A DNA stretch of 64,000 bases from Dactylis glomerata (GCA_007115705.1 QXEO01001135.1:992001-1056000); one strand, 5' to 3'. Positions 1 to 12,833 are shown, counted from the first letter of the stretch. The notes: generated by a model not told the origin, from the sequence alone. Translations and numbers: made by a program.

Positions 1-1
1 T

Positions 2-304
2 AGTAGGTGAACTGAAAATATTATACCCATCATCACAAGCTAGAGAACTACTATGTCGCAAAGCATACTCATCAAACATATCATCATAAGAAGGAACATG
101 GATAGCACTAATGGTACAACAATTATTAACCTTAGAATTGGTACCAAAAAGATTTTCAATATCAAAAGTAGAGTGATTTTCCCAATCATGATCACTAACA
201 TAGGTAACAGGCATAGGAACATCATCCCAATCAGAATTATCATAATCTATAGCAGGATCATAAAGCTTAAGGGAAGATACCGTGTCCTCTCGCCTTTTAC
301 TCCT

Positions 305-337
<33 letters not shown>

Positions 338-2029
338 CTCTCCTTTAGGAGGGAGAGACTTGAAGGGCATCTTCTCCACATATTCTTTAGGAGGGAAAGG
401 CATCCTCTCCACATAATCTGGTTTGATGTCAGAAACAACAGAAGAAACTTTGGAGGATTCCTCCTCTCTATTAATAATATCGAAACATCTATTAGTCCTG
501 TCATAGCTTGGCAAAACATCATGTTTAATAAGATCTTGTAAGTAAGTATTTGCGAGGCAATCTTTAGCACAATAGAGATGACAACCAACAAGGGTGCTAT
601 TAATATCAACATCATTCATGTCTATCAAAGCAAGCTTTCTAGATATCTCTTCACAATTCAAAAACAGAGTAAGCTCATCATGCTGATTGAGAGTAATCTT
701 ATCATCACAATACAAATCTGCGGTACTCATTCGATTAATTGGACATTGAAAATTAAAGTGACCTTTTTCACCGCAATATTCACAAAGAAAAGGATAAAGC
801 TCACAAACCCATTCGCCAAGCACATCTAGATCCTTGAGCCACATAGTAGTTTCTTCATTTGCGTGGGTGATGCAATAATCTTCCTTGTTGTAACTCTGTT
901 CACAAGGTCTATGTACTCCGCAAAAGTTAACATGCTTATAAGAAATAGTACTTTTAGAAGTTTGAGCATGTTTATTGCAATCATCAACAATAATATCACT
1001 TTCTATGCAAGTGTCCTTAAAAGGTTCATGATACACGTCCCCATTTCTTTTAGGAACATTCATATGGGAAGCAAAGGCTTTAAAGCAATCAACCATAATT
1101 TGAGGATCAAGACCATATTTAGCACTAAGCTCTTGAAAATTAGCAGTTTCAGCGAAAGACTTAATGCAATCAAACTCGTAATTCATACCTGATCCCTTAC
1201 CTTTGTCGCTATCCCAACCTTCAATATTGTTTTGAATTGTCTCAAGCAGACCCCACTTGGTGTCGACATCCTTGCTTGTGAAAGACCCATCAAAGCATGC
1301 ATCTAGATAGTCCTTGTAATATCCTGAAAGCCTTGCATAAAAATTATTAATAACAATATTACGAGGAAGATCATGAATAGGACATTTATGCATTAGTAAC
1401 TTCAATCTTCCCCACGCTTGGGCAATGCTTTCTCCCTCATGAGGCCAAAAATTATATATCTGATTACGGTCTTTATGAATCTCACTTGGAGGATAGAATT
1501 TAGAATAAAAGAGAGGTACAATTTCCTCCCAGCCAATAGATGGACCATCATCAAGCAGCCGATACCATTCCTCAGCTCTGCCTTTCAGTGATAAAGAGAA
1601 TAGCTTCTTCTTAACTTGGTTCATTGAAATACCTGCACACTGGAACAACTCGCATAATTCATGTATAAAAAGCAAATGATCACCAGGATGGACAGTTCCA
1701 TCTCCTAAATAGCAGTTATCCATAACACGCCTAACAATTTTCATAGGTATTTCAAAAGGATGAGGAGCACAAGCATCATTAGAAACATCACATATGGGAG
1801 ATAAAATATCATCAGAGCAAACTTTCTCCACTAAAGCTGGGGGACTAAAAATATCATACTCAACAAAACCAGCATCCCCAAGCTTAGACTTTTCTATAGC
1901 ATTAGCATTAATAGTATTCAAAGCATTCGTACTAATAACATTGCTATGCGAAATAGGCTCCAAAGGATTTTCAATTTTCTCATCAAATCTAAACTCAGAA
2001 AAAAGACTAAAGAACTCTTTGTTTTCCAT
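2..2029 (-). CDS. gag: Gag polyprotein of Athila-1, open to the window edge
   Basis: One uninterrupted frame of 676 codons starts at ATG 2029 (MENKEFFSLF), about 140 bases downstream of the 5' LTR and primer site, and is still open at base 2. A capsid-like gag region lies around residues 90-300, with KGRAEEWYRLL and a W-rich stretch typical of Athila gag. A CCHC zinc knuckle, CEYCGEKGHFNFQC, lies near residue 430. A polylysine run (about nine Lys codons, AAG) occurs near residue 590. The product should be the structural protein that packages element RNA. The absence of any stop suggests a fairly recent copy. The end of gag and the start of pol are outside the window. Confidence 0.88.
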
Positions 2030-2141
2030 TAAGCCTAACTAGTGAAAATAAAAACAAGAAACAAAAAGATGTAACTGCAGAATCTAAAGGAAGTAACTTC
2101 GAGCACTCACACAGGAGGATACGAGTACCTTTTACCTTACC

Positions 2142-2159
2142 TCCCCGGCAACGGCGCCA
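2142..2159 (-). other. Primer-binding site of Athila-1 (tRNA-Asp)
   Basis: On the minus strand the sequence TGGCGCCGTTGCCGGGGA lies 10 bases inside the 5' LTR. It is an exact 18-base complement of the 3' end of plant tRNA-Asp as I know it. Reverse transcription would be primed here. Confidence 0.88.
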
Positions 2160-2169
2160 GAAAAGAGCT

Positions 2170-3708
2170 TGATGTCTACGCACTTCTATTCTTGTAGACA
2201 CTTGTTGGGCCTCCAAGTGCAGAGGTTTGTAGAGCAGCAGCAAGTTTCCCTTAAGTGGATCACCCAAGGTTTATCGAACTCAGGGAGGTTAGAGGTCAAA
2301 GCTATCCCTCTCAAGCAACCCTGCAATTACGATACAGAAAGTCTCTTGTGTCCCCAACACACCCAATACGCTTGTCAGACGTATACGTGCACTAGTTCGG
2401 CGAAGAGATAGTGAAATACAAGTGGTATAGATGATTATAAGTAGCAAACGTGACGTGAAATAAATATCGCTGCGAGCAAACAAGTAACAAAATAGCAAGT
2501 AAACGGTGTGCAATGCTTGGAAACAAGGCCTAGGGATCATACTTTCACTAGTGGACACACTCCCAACAATATAACATGAATGAACAAGTAACTTCTCTTT
2601 GCTAAGGTACTCTGAATTACTCTCCTATTGAACATCACTAATCATCGCGTAGTGGCTACGGAAGCACCCCTTAAAGTTCATCAAGTACTTGACAAACACC
2701 ACTCATAGAGATAAACAAATCAGATCACAACTCAAGATAGAAATCATTGCAACTTAGACCAAGTACTAACACGGTGCACACACTGCCACCATTACACCAT
2801 GAAAGGAGGAATAAATCACTCAAACTATCATAGCAATAATTATTCTCATAATCCACAAGAGATCACAATCATAGCCTAAACCAAGTACCACCATGGTGCA
2901 CGCACTGTCACCGTTATACCATGGCAGGAGGAATAGATTACTTTAATAATCACCACTAGAGTACACAAAATATCTGAATAATAACATGTACTTGTTCAAC
3001 ATGATACAAAGCTCACGATCACATAAAGATCACATCATGGGAGAGAGAGGTGAACCACATAGCTACCGGTAGAGCCCTCAGCCCTGGGGATGAACTACTC
3101 CCTCCTCATCATAGGAGACAGCAAAGTTGATGGAGATGGCGGTGAGGTCGATGGAGACGGCGGAGACGGCGATGGAGACCGATGGAGATGGCTCCGGGGG
3201 CACTTCCCCGTCCCGGCAGGGTGCCGGAACAGAGACTTCTGTCCCCCGAAATTCGTCGGTGGCGGCGGCGGAGCTACGGAACTCTTTCTGGAAATCTGAT
3301 CGGGGGGCTTAGATTTTTCTCGTCAGGGGGTAAATATAGGCGAAGGGGCGATGTCAGAGGAGGGACCAGGGTCCCTCACACATGGGTGGCGCGGCCAGGG
3401 GCCTGGCCGCGCCAGCCCTATGTGTGGGGCCCTGGTGGCCCCTCTCCGTCAGGTCTTCGGATGTCTGGAAGCTTCCCCTTGATTTAAGACTTCAGGAACT
3501 TGTTTCGTCTAATTCCGAGAATATTTCCTGTGTATCACTTCTGAAACACAAAAACAGCAGAAAACAGGGAACTGGCACTGTGGCACTTGTTAATAGGTTA
3601 GTTCCAGAAAATGCATAAAAATGCCACTAAGTGTAACGAAACAATATGCAAATGGTGTAAAAACAAGCATGGAGCATCAAAAATTATAGATACGTTTGAG
3701 ACGTATCA
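2170..3708 (-). repeat. 5' LTR of Athila-1 (1539 bp)
   Basis: The LTR has TG...CA ends on the minus strand and near-perfect collinearity with the two LTRs of Athila-2. A TATA-like stretch sits near 3329-3344 (CCTATATTTA on the minus strand), where Athila-2 has CCTATATAAA. The single-base change weakens the TATA box in this copy. Confidence 0.92.
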
Positions 3709-3713
3709 TGGGG

Positions 3714-4321
3714 CAACGTGCGGCAGCGACCGGAGTGAAGTTCTGGCTGGGATCCCCATCAACCCTCGGCGAGAAGGTCGCCTCCGGCCTTGTCTGGAGG
3801 TTCAGCACCTTCGACTGCATCAGCGACAACCTCGCCTGCTTCATGGACAGCTTCAGCGACTGCGGCTCCTTTCACGATGTCGGCGGCCACTGCTTCTACG
3901 TCGCCAAGCCCTTCCCAGAGGAGGTAACCGACATGCTTGACCCTCGCTGTGACGCAGGCTCAAGCTGCAGCGAAAGCAGCAACCTTGACACCATGGTCGA
4001 AGTGATGGCCCTGGGGGACGAAGAGGGTGGCGACTCACCGCGCCCCGCGCGCCCGCCGCTCGAACGCCTTCTTCCATAGGAGCAGAACGCTCCGCTCCCA
4101 GAGCAGGAAGCCTCGGACATCACCATCATGGACCTGCACGCACCGCTCAACAACATCGTCGACCCCGTCCAGGTCGCAGAGGCCTTGGAGCGGACGCGTC
4201 TCGTCCTCCTCAGCAAGGTGTCCGAGGATGAAGATGCCTAACGCCGCATGAGCACCACGCTCCGCGAGTCCTACGACGCTCATGGAGTCACGCCGGCCGA
4301 GCTAGCTCATGGCCTGCGGCG
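3714..4321 (+). pseudogene. Tat-1 gag leader region, left of Athila-2
   Basis: GC-rich coding-like sequence reads WLGSPSTLGEKV...FSTFDCISDN...GHCFYVAKPFPEE...NLDTMVEVMALGDEE, then hits a stop at 4077, continues EQNAPLPEQEASDITIMDLH and stops again at 4239. The acidic segment with DTMVEVMALGDE corresponds to the acidic gag leader of Tat-2 (DFMVEIGPYVEND). It is broken on both sides, by Athila-1 and Athila-2. The capsid-like core expected downstream is not visible on either side, so part of gag may be deleted. Confidence 0.6.
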
Positions 4322-5867
4322 TGATACGTCTCAAACGTATCTATAATTTTTGATGCTCCATGCTTGTTTTTACACCATTTGCCTTGTGTTTCGTTACACT
4401 TCGTGGCGTTTTTATGCGATTTCCGGAACTAACCTATTGACAAGATGCCACAATGCCAGTTCCCTGTTTTATGCTGTTTTTGTGTTTCAGAAAAGCTACA
4501 CAGGAAATATTCTTGGAATTGGACGAAACAAGTTCCAGAACTCCTATTTTTTCCGGACGAAGGACGAGGACCGAAAGAGAGCCGGACGGGGGCCACGGGC
4601 TGCCCACACACCAGGGCGGCGTGGCCCAGGCCCTGGCCGTGCCCCCTATGTGTGAGGAGCCCTTGGCAGCCCCCTGACGATGCCCCTTCGCCTATATAAA
4701 GCCTCGAGACGGAAAACCCTAGGGGAGTCAGCAATTTTCCAGAAAGAGTTCCGCAGCTTCGCCGCCGCCGTTGACGAATTTCGGGGGACAGAAGTCTCTG
4801 TTCCGGCACCCTGCCGAGACAGGGAAGTGCCCCCGGAGCCATCTCCATCGGTCTCCATCGCCGTCTCCGCCGTCTCCATCGACCTCACCGCCATCTCCAT
4901 CAACCTTGCTGTCTCCTATGATGAGGAGGGAGTAGTTCTCCCCCGGGGCTGAGGGCTCTACCGGTAGCTATGTGGTTCACCTCTCTCTCTCCAATGATGT
5001 GATCTTTATGTGATCGTGAGCTTTGTATCATGTTGAATAAGTAGATGCTACTCTTCATCATTATGTGTACTCTAGTGGTGTTATTAAAGTAATCTATTCC
5101 TCCTGCCATGGTGTAATGGTGATAGTGTGTGCATCATGGTGGTACTTGGTCTAGGCTACGGTTATGATCTCTTATGGATTATGAGAATAATTATCACTAT
5201 GATAGTATTGAAGTGATCTATTCCTCCTTTCATGGTGTAATATTGACAGTGTGTGCACTATGTTAGTACTTGGTCTAAGTTGCAATAATATTTATCTTGA
5301 GTTGTGATTTGATTTGGATATCTCTATGAGTGGTGTTTGTCAAGTACTTGATGAACTTTAAGGGGTGCTTCTGTAGCCACTACGCAATGATTAGTGTTAT
5401 TCAATGGGAGAGTAATTCAGAGTAGCATGGTGAAGAGAAGTTATTTATTTGTTCAATTATGTTATATTTGTTGGGAGTGTGTCCACTAGTGAAAGTATGA
5501 TCCCTAGGCCTTGTTTCCAAGCTTTGCACACCGTTTACTCGCTGTTTTGTTACTTGTTTGCTTGCTGCCATTTTTATTCCAGATTGTATTTACTACTTAT
5601 AATCATCCATACCACTTGTATTTCACTATCTCTTCGCCGAACTAGTGCACCTATACATCTGACAAGTGTATTGGGTGTGTTGGGGACACAAGAGACTTTC
5701 TGTATCGTAATTGCAGGGTTGTTTGAGAGGGATAGCTTTGACCTCTTCCTCCCTGAGTTCGATAAACCTTGGGTGATCCACTTAAGGGAAACTTGTTGCT
5801 GCTCTACAAACCTCTGCACTTGGAGGCCCAACACTGTCTACAAGAACAGAAGCGTGCGTAGACATCA
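4322..5867 (+). repeat. 5' LTR of Athila-2
   Basis: TGATACGTCTC...GTAGACATCA, 1546 bp. A TATA box CCTATATAAA is at 4691-4700, followed by the transcription-start region and a C/T-rich R region. The LTR reads into the primer site at 5878. Confidence 0.95.
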
Positions 5868-5877
5868 AGCTCTTTTC

Positions 5878-5895
5878 TGGCGCCATTGCCGGGGA
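5878..5895 (+). other. Primer-binding site of Athila-2 (tRNA-Asp)
   Basis: TGGCGCCATTGCCGGGGA lies 10 bases inside the 5' LTR. It matches the tRNA-Asp complement at 17 of 18 bases; the one mismatch (A for G) is absent in Athila-1. Confidence 0.88.
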
Positions 5896-6007
5896 GGTAA
5901 GGTAAAAGGTACTCGCATCCTCCTGTGTGAGTGCTCGGAGTTATTTCCTTTAGATTCTGCAATTACATCTTTTTGTTTCTTGTTTTTATTTTCACTAGTT
6001 AGGCTTA

Positions 6008-6978
6008 ATGGAAAACAAAGAGTTCTTTAGTCTTTTTCCTGAGTTTAGATATGAAGTGTTTGAAGAGAAAATTGAAAAACCTTTGGAGCTTAATTTGCAT
6101 GCTAATAGTGTTGTTAGTATGAATGCTTTGAACACCGTTATTGCTAATGCTATAGAAAAGTCTAAGCTTGGGGAAGTTGGTTTTGTTAAGCATGATATTT
6201 TTAGTTCCCAGCTTTAGTGGAGAAAGTTTGCTCTGATGATATTTTATCTCCTCTATGTGATGTTCCTATGCCTGTTACCTATGCTAGTGATCATGATTGG
6301 GAAAAGCACTCTACTTTTGATATTGAAAATCTTTTTGGTACCGATTCTAAGGTTAATAATTGTTGTACCATTAGTACTATCCATGTTCCTTCTTATGATG
6401 ATATGTTTGATGAGTATGCTTTGCGAAATAGCTGTTTTCTAGCTTGTGATGATACTAAACCTCTAGTTTATGATGGTTATGATGATGAGTATAATATTTT
6501 TAGTTCACCTACTTTTGAGGAGAAAATTAGTTATGATTACAATATGCCTCCTATTTTTGATAATTATGGTGATGAGAATAATTATTTTGTTGAATCTGCT
6601 CCTATTACGATTGTTCATGTGGGGAGTATTAATTCTTTTATGCATGTGGCTCATGATAGGGAAGCTTTATGTGATAGTTATATTATTAATTCTATTCATG
6701 ATGCTACTGAAAGTTACTATGAGAGAGGGAAACATGGTTTGATGGATCTCAACAATATTGAGTTTCCCCTCTTTATGTTGCAACTCTTGAAGTTGTACTT
6801 GTTTTGCCTTCCTATGCTTTTTGCTTTGCGCTTTCATGACTTGTCTCTTTACAAGACTATTTTTCAGAGAAAGTGGTTTAGATTTAAATGTCTATCATAT
6901 TTGCTTTTTGATGCTCTCTATTGCTTTAAGTTCCTATATGGCGCCTTTGCCTCAAGCTCTTATATGGCGCCCACATGA
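6008..6978 (+). pseudogene. Gag remnant of Athila-2 with internal deletion and frameshift
   Basis: The frame starts MENKEFFSLFPEFRYEV at 6008, like Athila-1 gag, and stops at 6215 because a C-run near 6206 is one base shorter than in Athila-1. In the next frame (6217 onward) it jumps from the gag N-terminus directly to the far C-terminal part (DVPMPVTYASDHDWEKHSTF), missing about 1.4 kb with capsid and zinc knuckle. The junction reads TGTGATGTTCCTATG. In Athila-1 GATGTT stands at both ends of the missing segment, so the deletion probably arose by short-repeat recombination or template switching. The rest, to 6978, is Asp/Tyr-rich and then hydrophobic, with no recognised domain. Confidence 0.8.
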
Positions 6979-9909
6979 GCATCTTTGCAAATTACTGCGC
7001 CTAGCTCAAAGGCGTTAAAGAAAAGCACTCTTGGGAGATAACCCAATGTTTTATTTTCAGTACTTTTTCTTTTATTTGAGTCTTGGGAGATAACTGCTCC
7101 TTATCCTTTTTATTTCGTTTTTGTGCCAAGAGAAGCCTCTAATTTGAGCGAGGTAAGATTTGGGGATGTTGCTGTCCTGAAACTGTTTTTGGTGCTGCAC
7201 CGTAAAAATTCGTGAAAATTCTCTGTATATCTTTTGGACCTGCGATTTCTTTTGCATATGCCCCAGGTTATATCCAAACTTTCATTAGTTGAACACTTTT
7301 TGATTTGAGTAACAGAAAACCCCTCAAAAAATCGACCTTTGTCAGCTGTTCTGTTTTGACAGATTTCTGCCAATATTTGTGTTTGCCGCTTTATCGCTTT
7401 CTTTTCGAGTTCTTTTGATCACGGAACTTTTGGGGAAGTTGCTACAGTAGTTCATACTTTATATGTGGTGGTTTTGTGTTGAAACCTGAAGCTAAAAGGG
7501 TTGATTCATTATTATGCTTACACTAATGTTGCTAATAGAATTGTGTTTAGTTTTGTATGAAGGAAGATTTCAAGTGTAGGGATTGGAGAATGATGAGATG
7601 AGATGAAGAATGGACAAAAGCTCAAGCTTGGGGATGCCCATGCAACCCCCAAGAAATATCCATGAGGTACAAGCATCAAAGCTTGGGGATGCCCCCGAGG
7701 CACCCCCTTCTTCATCGGCAAAAATCAGGTCACCTTTCAAGACACTATATATTTTATTGCTTCATGCACTATGTGTTTTTCTTAGAGCGTCTTTACTTTT
7801 GCTTTCAGTTTTCTTTTGTTTTGTTTGCTGCAATAAATGGTTAGATCACATCATGTTTCTTTTGGAGGAGATGAACTCGCTTTTCATTTGCCAAGAACAC
7901 TCTAGTTTTCACTCTTATCGTTCAATGAGTGTTCTCTTTTTCTGCTACTGTGTTTAGCTTGCATTTTTCGCCTTGATTTTTGTTCAGATCTTGTTATATC
8001 TTTTCATCAAGGTGTATTTTTTCCTCTGATCTTTATTGGTTTTCATCAAAAGAGGTGTTTATAAAAATCTTTGAATGGTGTTGGAAAAGAGAAAAAGCTT
8101 TATGCAAAAAAGTGGTACAAGAAGGAGCTTGTGTAGACTGCGGCTTAGGCTTTTGCATGTCGTGCTTGATGTCGTTTTGATAGTATGCTTAGTTATTTTT
8201 GCTGTAGCATGACTTGTCTCAAATGACTAAGATTGCTTAATGAGCCTTTGAAAAAATCATGCGTTGTTTATATTATTTGGAAGCATTAATTTGGTTTTCT
8301 CCTTTGATGCTTTATTTGGGTTGACTTGGCGCATGCTTACACCATGTTGACTACAAAAATAAGTCGCCTATAGCCTCTATGATCATTTAATTTTTGAATT
8401 TTGATGCCATCTTATGCTTCTTTTAATGTTGCTTTGTCGCTTTGCATGATTATGGTCATTATTGCTCCCTTAGTAGGTCGCTCCCAGTCTTTTGCTAGCC
8501 CTCGCCTTGTTCTGAGTATGAGCTCTACTCGTGCATCCAACTCCTAAAAAAACCAAGTTTACCAAAGTGTCCACCATACATACCTATTAGCAATTTGCTA
8601 TTCCAAAGTACATTTGACTTGCTTTTATCTACTCTTCAAATTAAACTCTTACCAGTGTTATGCGAAAATTGGTCAGTAAGCTCTCACGAACCGGAAGGCA
8701 CACTTTACTTTTTCTTGTTCTTAAAAATTTGACATTGTGGTCTTTTATGTTGAGTTGTTATGCTTGCAAGTTGAAAGTTGGATACTAGCCCAACCATGCT
8801 ATCATGGGGCAAGCTTTCAACATTGCATTTCTTATTTGAGTTGATATCGTGATCTTTTGTTTATGGATGCCCGCGGTGTGAAATGAATTGGGAATCTTGC
8901 GGGGATCATGGAGTTTGTATATGTGTTAGGGAAACGCCTGGGCTGCCAATCTAAGCCATGCATAATTCATGGTGGAAATTTGCAGCATACCCATAGTGGA
9001 CATTCGACGACACATCTCAAAATAAAAAGCTAAACAAATGGCAAATAAAAGAGATGTCGAGGTGTTCATTGTCTGCTTGTCCTGTCATTTTGGTGTGGGC
9101 TTGTTCCATGTCATCGAGCACGGAGGTACCCCGTTGGCGGTTCTCGATGATACATATATACTTACAATGACAAGAGCCTTGCTTGGGACTCTAAGTAAAG
9201 TAGCATGAGGTTTGGGTACTCGTATTCACGGGACACGAGATTTTCGACTTATGATTTGTCAAGCATATGCATCATAATTGTTCTCGCATTAACTTTAACC
9301 ATTCAAGATGCTTATGATGGGGGCAATGAGAGCTCAAAGCCGGTAAGTACCATAATTTTTGAAGGTTATAAAACTTGCAATCACTGTTTCCCTCCGCGAA
9401 GGGCCTTTCTTTTACTTTTATGTTGAGTCACCACCTTCTATCTTTATGCACCATTAAGAGAGCATAGTTGTCATTCTTAGTATAATGTGCATTGTCCCAA
9501 AGCTTTCATTGATTGATTCATATTGTTGGTTTCACTTATTCTTAAATTATTTGTATCTAGTCGCCCTCTTAAACTTGAAGGTGTCCTATGCATTTATGTT
9601 TTGCTCTCTATGAAGGACAAGCTGAAAACCATTTGTATGTTTTTCCTTATGATTTGAACACACGTTTGACTTTCATTGTTTCATTTTCATGATCTTTTGT
9701 TTGTGTTCATTTTCATGTTATAACATGGTTGCTAAGTTTTTATTGTCAAGATTATATCTTTCATGCCCATGTTTTAAGTTCTTTTGATCCCAGCTCACAA
9801 ATGCTTACATATTTGATCAAGATTGTGTAGGTGCATGTCACCTCAAAAATTATTTCTTTTGTTATCACTTACCTACTCGAGGACGAGCAGGAGTTAAGCT
9901 TGGGGATGC
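6979..9909 (+). other. Non-coding 3' interior of Athila-2, ending in the polypurine tract
   Basis: Nearly 3 kb with no credible coding frame and no trace of RT or integrase. Only short open frames occur, for example 7610-7957. The motif AGCTTGGGGATGC occurs three times: near 7624, near 7680 and at 9897-9909 directly before the 3' LTR. The last is the expected polypurine tract; the first two look like internal copies of it. Confidence 0.75.
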
Positions 9910-11453
9910 TGATACGTCTCAAACGTATCTATAATTTTTGATGCTCCATGCTTGTTTTTACACCATTTGCCTTGTGTTTCGTTACACTTCGTGGCTTTTT
10001 TTTGCGATTTCTGGAACTAACCTATTGACAAGATGCCACAGTGCCAGTTCCCTGTTTTCTGCTGTTTTTGTGTTTCAGAAAAGCTACACAGGAAATATTC
10101 TCGGAATTGGACGAAACAAGTTCCAGAACTCCTATTTTTCCCGGACGAAGGACGAGGACCGAAAGAGAGCCGGAGGGGGGCCACGGGCTGCCCACACACC
10201 AGGGCGGCGCGGCCTAGGCCCTGGCCGCGCCCCCTATGTGTGAGGAGCCCCTGGCAGCCCCCTGACGATGCCCCTTCGCCTATATAAAGCCTCAGGACGG
10301 AAAACCCTAGGGGAGTCAGCAATTTTCCAGAAAGAGTTCCGCAGCTCCGCCGCCACCATCGACGAATTTCGGGGGACAGCAGTCTCTGTTCCGGCACCCT
10401 GCCGGGATGGGGAAGTGCCCCCGGAGCCATCTCCATCGGTCTCCATTGCCGTCTTCGCCGTCTCCATCGACCTCACCGCCATCTCCATCAACCTTGCTGT
10501 CTCCTATGATGAGGAGGGAGTAGTTCTCCCCTGGGGCCGAGGGCTCTACCGGTAGCTATGTGGTTCACCTCTCTCTCCCATGATGTGATCTTTATGTGAT
10601 CGTGAGCTCTGTATCATGTTGAATAAGTAGATGCTACTCTTCATCATTATGTGTACTCTAGTGGTGTTATTAAAGTAATCTATTCCTCCTACCATGGTGT
10701 AACGGTGACAGTGTGTGCATCATGGTGGTACTTGGTCTAGGCTACGATTATGATCTCTTATGGATTATGAGAATAATTATCACTATGATAGTATTGAAGT
10801 GATCTATTCCTCCTTTCATGGTGTAATGTTGACAGTGTGTGCACCATGTTAGTACTTGGTCTAAGTTGCAATAATATTTATGTTGAGTTGTGATTTGATT
10901 TGGATATCTCTATGAGTGGTGTTTGTCAAGTACTTGATGAACTTTAAGGGGTGCTTCTGTAGCCACTACGCAATGATTAGTGTTATTCAATAGGAGAGTA
11001 ATTCAGAGTAGCATGGTGAAGAGAAGTTATTTATTTGTTCAATTATGTTATATTTGTTGGGAGTGCGTCCACTAGTGAAAGTATGATCCCTAGGCCTTGT
11101 TTCCAACCTTTGCACACCGTTTACTCGCTGTTTTGTTACTTGTTTGCTTGATGCCATTTTTATTCCAGATTGTATTTACTACTTATAATCATCCATACCA
11201 CTTGTATTTCACTATCTCTTCGCCGAACTAGTGCGCCTATACATCTGACAATTGTATTGGGTGTGTTGGGGACACAAGAGACTTTCTGTATCATAATTGC
11301 AGGGTTGTTTGGGAGGGATAGCTTTGACCTCTTCCTCCCTGAGTTCGATAAACCTTGGGTGATCCACTTAAGGGAAACTTGCTGCTGCTCTACAAACCTC
11401 TGCACTTGGAGGCCCAACACTGTCTACAAGAACAGAAGCGTGCGTAGACATCA
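9910..11453 (+). repeat. 3' LTR of Athila-2
   Basis: 1544 bp, TG...CA, with TATA box TATATAAA at 10281-10288. About 45 substitutions and one short indel separate it from the 5' LTR by eye. Many of the changes are C/T or G/A. Confidence 0.95.
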
Positions 11454-12833
11454 CGGTGCGGCCATGGACTCCCCGCCGCGGGTCCAAGCAGGATCCAGAT
11501 CTAGCGGTCGCAATCGCCAAACCAAGGCCCAAAGGGGTGCGGCTAGGGCGGTCATGTTCCAAGATGCAACGGCCGAGGCTGCCGCGCCTAGCGGGCAGGC
11601 GAAGATGGCCGGCCACACCAAGTCCCGGTTCCAACGGCTGAGCTGAGATCCCAGGCTCGCCAGCTGGCCCTACACGTTCACCTTTGGCTTGACCACATGA
11701 AGGCGCTCACCAAGGGATCTGCCAGCTCGAAGCGAGCGGCGGCTGACCAAGGAGGCACGGGGGCTGCCGACAGTGGTCAGGGGTGCAAGGAGGGCAAGTA
11801 CACCCTCGATGCAGCGCTCGACCAGCCGTGCAAATTCCACAGCACCCCCGGCAGGGAAGCGACCCACTCCATGCGCCAGTGCCGCTTCATCAAGGAGCTA
11901 GAGCAACGCGCTCAGCAACTCCCTAGAGCTCTGCAAGCGCAGCCGGCGGGAGGTCAGGAGGACCATCAGCATGAGCCGGCTGCCGAGAAGCCAGACCAAG
12001 GCAACGATGACTTCCCGGCTATCATCGAGCAGTACCATGTCTTCACCACTCCGGGGAAAGATAAAAGGAACGACCTTTGGTACGAGGCGGAGGTGAACGC
12101 CGTCATGCCAGCGGAGCCCCAGTACATGCACTGGTCTGAGGCGGCTATCACTTGGGGGCGCGAGGATCACCTGCCATTGATGCCCAGTCCTGGAGAGTAT
12201 GCTCTGGTCCTAGATCCCATCATGCGCTCCGACACGCACACCTGCCGTTTCTCCCGCGTGCTCATCGATGGCGGCAGCAGCATCAACCTTCTGTACCGGA
12301 GCTCAATGGAGAAGCTGGGCATCCCGATTGCCCAGTTGGAGCCGAGCCGGCTCACCTTCCATGGCATCGTGCCAGGGCATTCATGCACCCCTATGGGTAG
12401 GGTGCAGCTGGAGGTTCTCTTCGGGAAGAAAGGTAACAGCCGCCGCGAGCCAATCTGGTTCGAGGTGGTGGACATCAGCAGTCCCTACCATGCGCTGCTT
12501 GGCCGTCCGGCCCTAGCCAATTTCATGGCGGTGCCGCACTACGTGTATCTCCAGATGAAGCTCCCAGGTCCCAGAGGCGTGATCACAGTCTCGGGATGCT
12601 TCAAGAAGTCGCTAGCGTGCGCCAGGGCCATCTTGCAGCTGGCAGAGGCATTGGTCATCGCTGAGGAGAAGCGGCAACTCCTCCACCGTGTGGCGCTGAC
12701 CCAGCAAGATGTGCCGGTTCGCCAGTCACCAGTGGAGCAGTTCCAGCCGGCCAATGACACTAAGAAGATCCTGTTGGACGAGAGCGACCCATCCAAGTTT
12801 GTCATCATTGGCATCGGCCTCTCTGCCAAATAG
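11454..12833 (+). pseudogene. Tat-1 gag C-terminus and protease
   Basis: After the Athila-2 insertion the sequence runs through short broken frames. It then opens at 11697 (MKALTKGSAS) for 378 codons and ends at a TAG, 12831-12833. A Tat-type knuckle variant with spacing C-x2-H-x8-H-x4-C (CKFHSTPGREATHSMRQC) lies near residue 45. The aspartic protease motif VLIDGGSSINLLY lies near residue 188 and LLGRPALANFMAVPHY near residue 267. The same TAG, followed by GAAAGC, stands at the equivalent place in Tat-2, just before RT. Confidence 0.8.

Larger units (their letters stand above)
1..3708 (-). mobile_element. Athila-1: Athila-type Ty3/gypsy LTR retrotransposon, cut by window edge
   Basis: The element lies on the minus strand with its 5' LTR at the right (2170-3708), a primer-binding site and an open gag frame, and runs out of the window at base 1. 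The LTR starts TGATACGTCTC and ends GTAGACATCA on the minus strand. It shares about 90% of its sequence by eye with the LTRs of Athila-2. The primer site matches plant tRNA-Asp, as is known for the Athila lineage. It is inserted in the gag leader of Tat-1, which resumes at 3709. The flanking five bases on the right are TGGGG; the matching left copy is outside the window, so the target duplication cannot be tested here. Confidence 0.9.
4322..11453 (+). mobile_element. Athila-2: internally deleted, non-autonomous Athila-type LTR element
   Basis: Two full LTRs (1546 and 1544 bp), a tRNA-Asp primer site and a polypurine tract bound a 4.04-kb interior with no pol. The target duplication is CGGCG on the left (4317-4321) and CGGTG on the right (11454-11458), differing by one base. 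The LTRs differ at roughly 45 positions by eye (about 97% identity), which is near one million years at the commonly used grass rate. Compared with Athila-1, most of gag is deleted between two GATGTT repeats. Mobilisation would have needed proteins from a relative such as Athila-1. Confidence 0.95.

Noticed and set aside
6979..9909. Envelope-like gene sometimes present in Athila elements
   Set aside because: No long frame with signal peptide or transmembrane pattern in this interval.
11170..11646. 158-codon frame joining LTR and flank
   Set aside because: Runs from the Athila-2 LTR across the insertion junction into Tat-1; a chance fusion.
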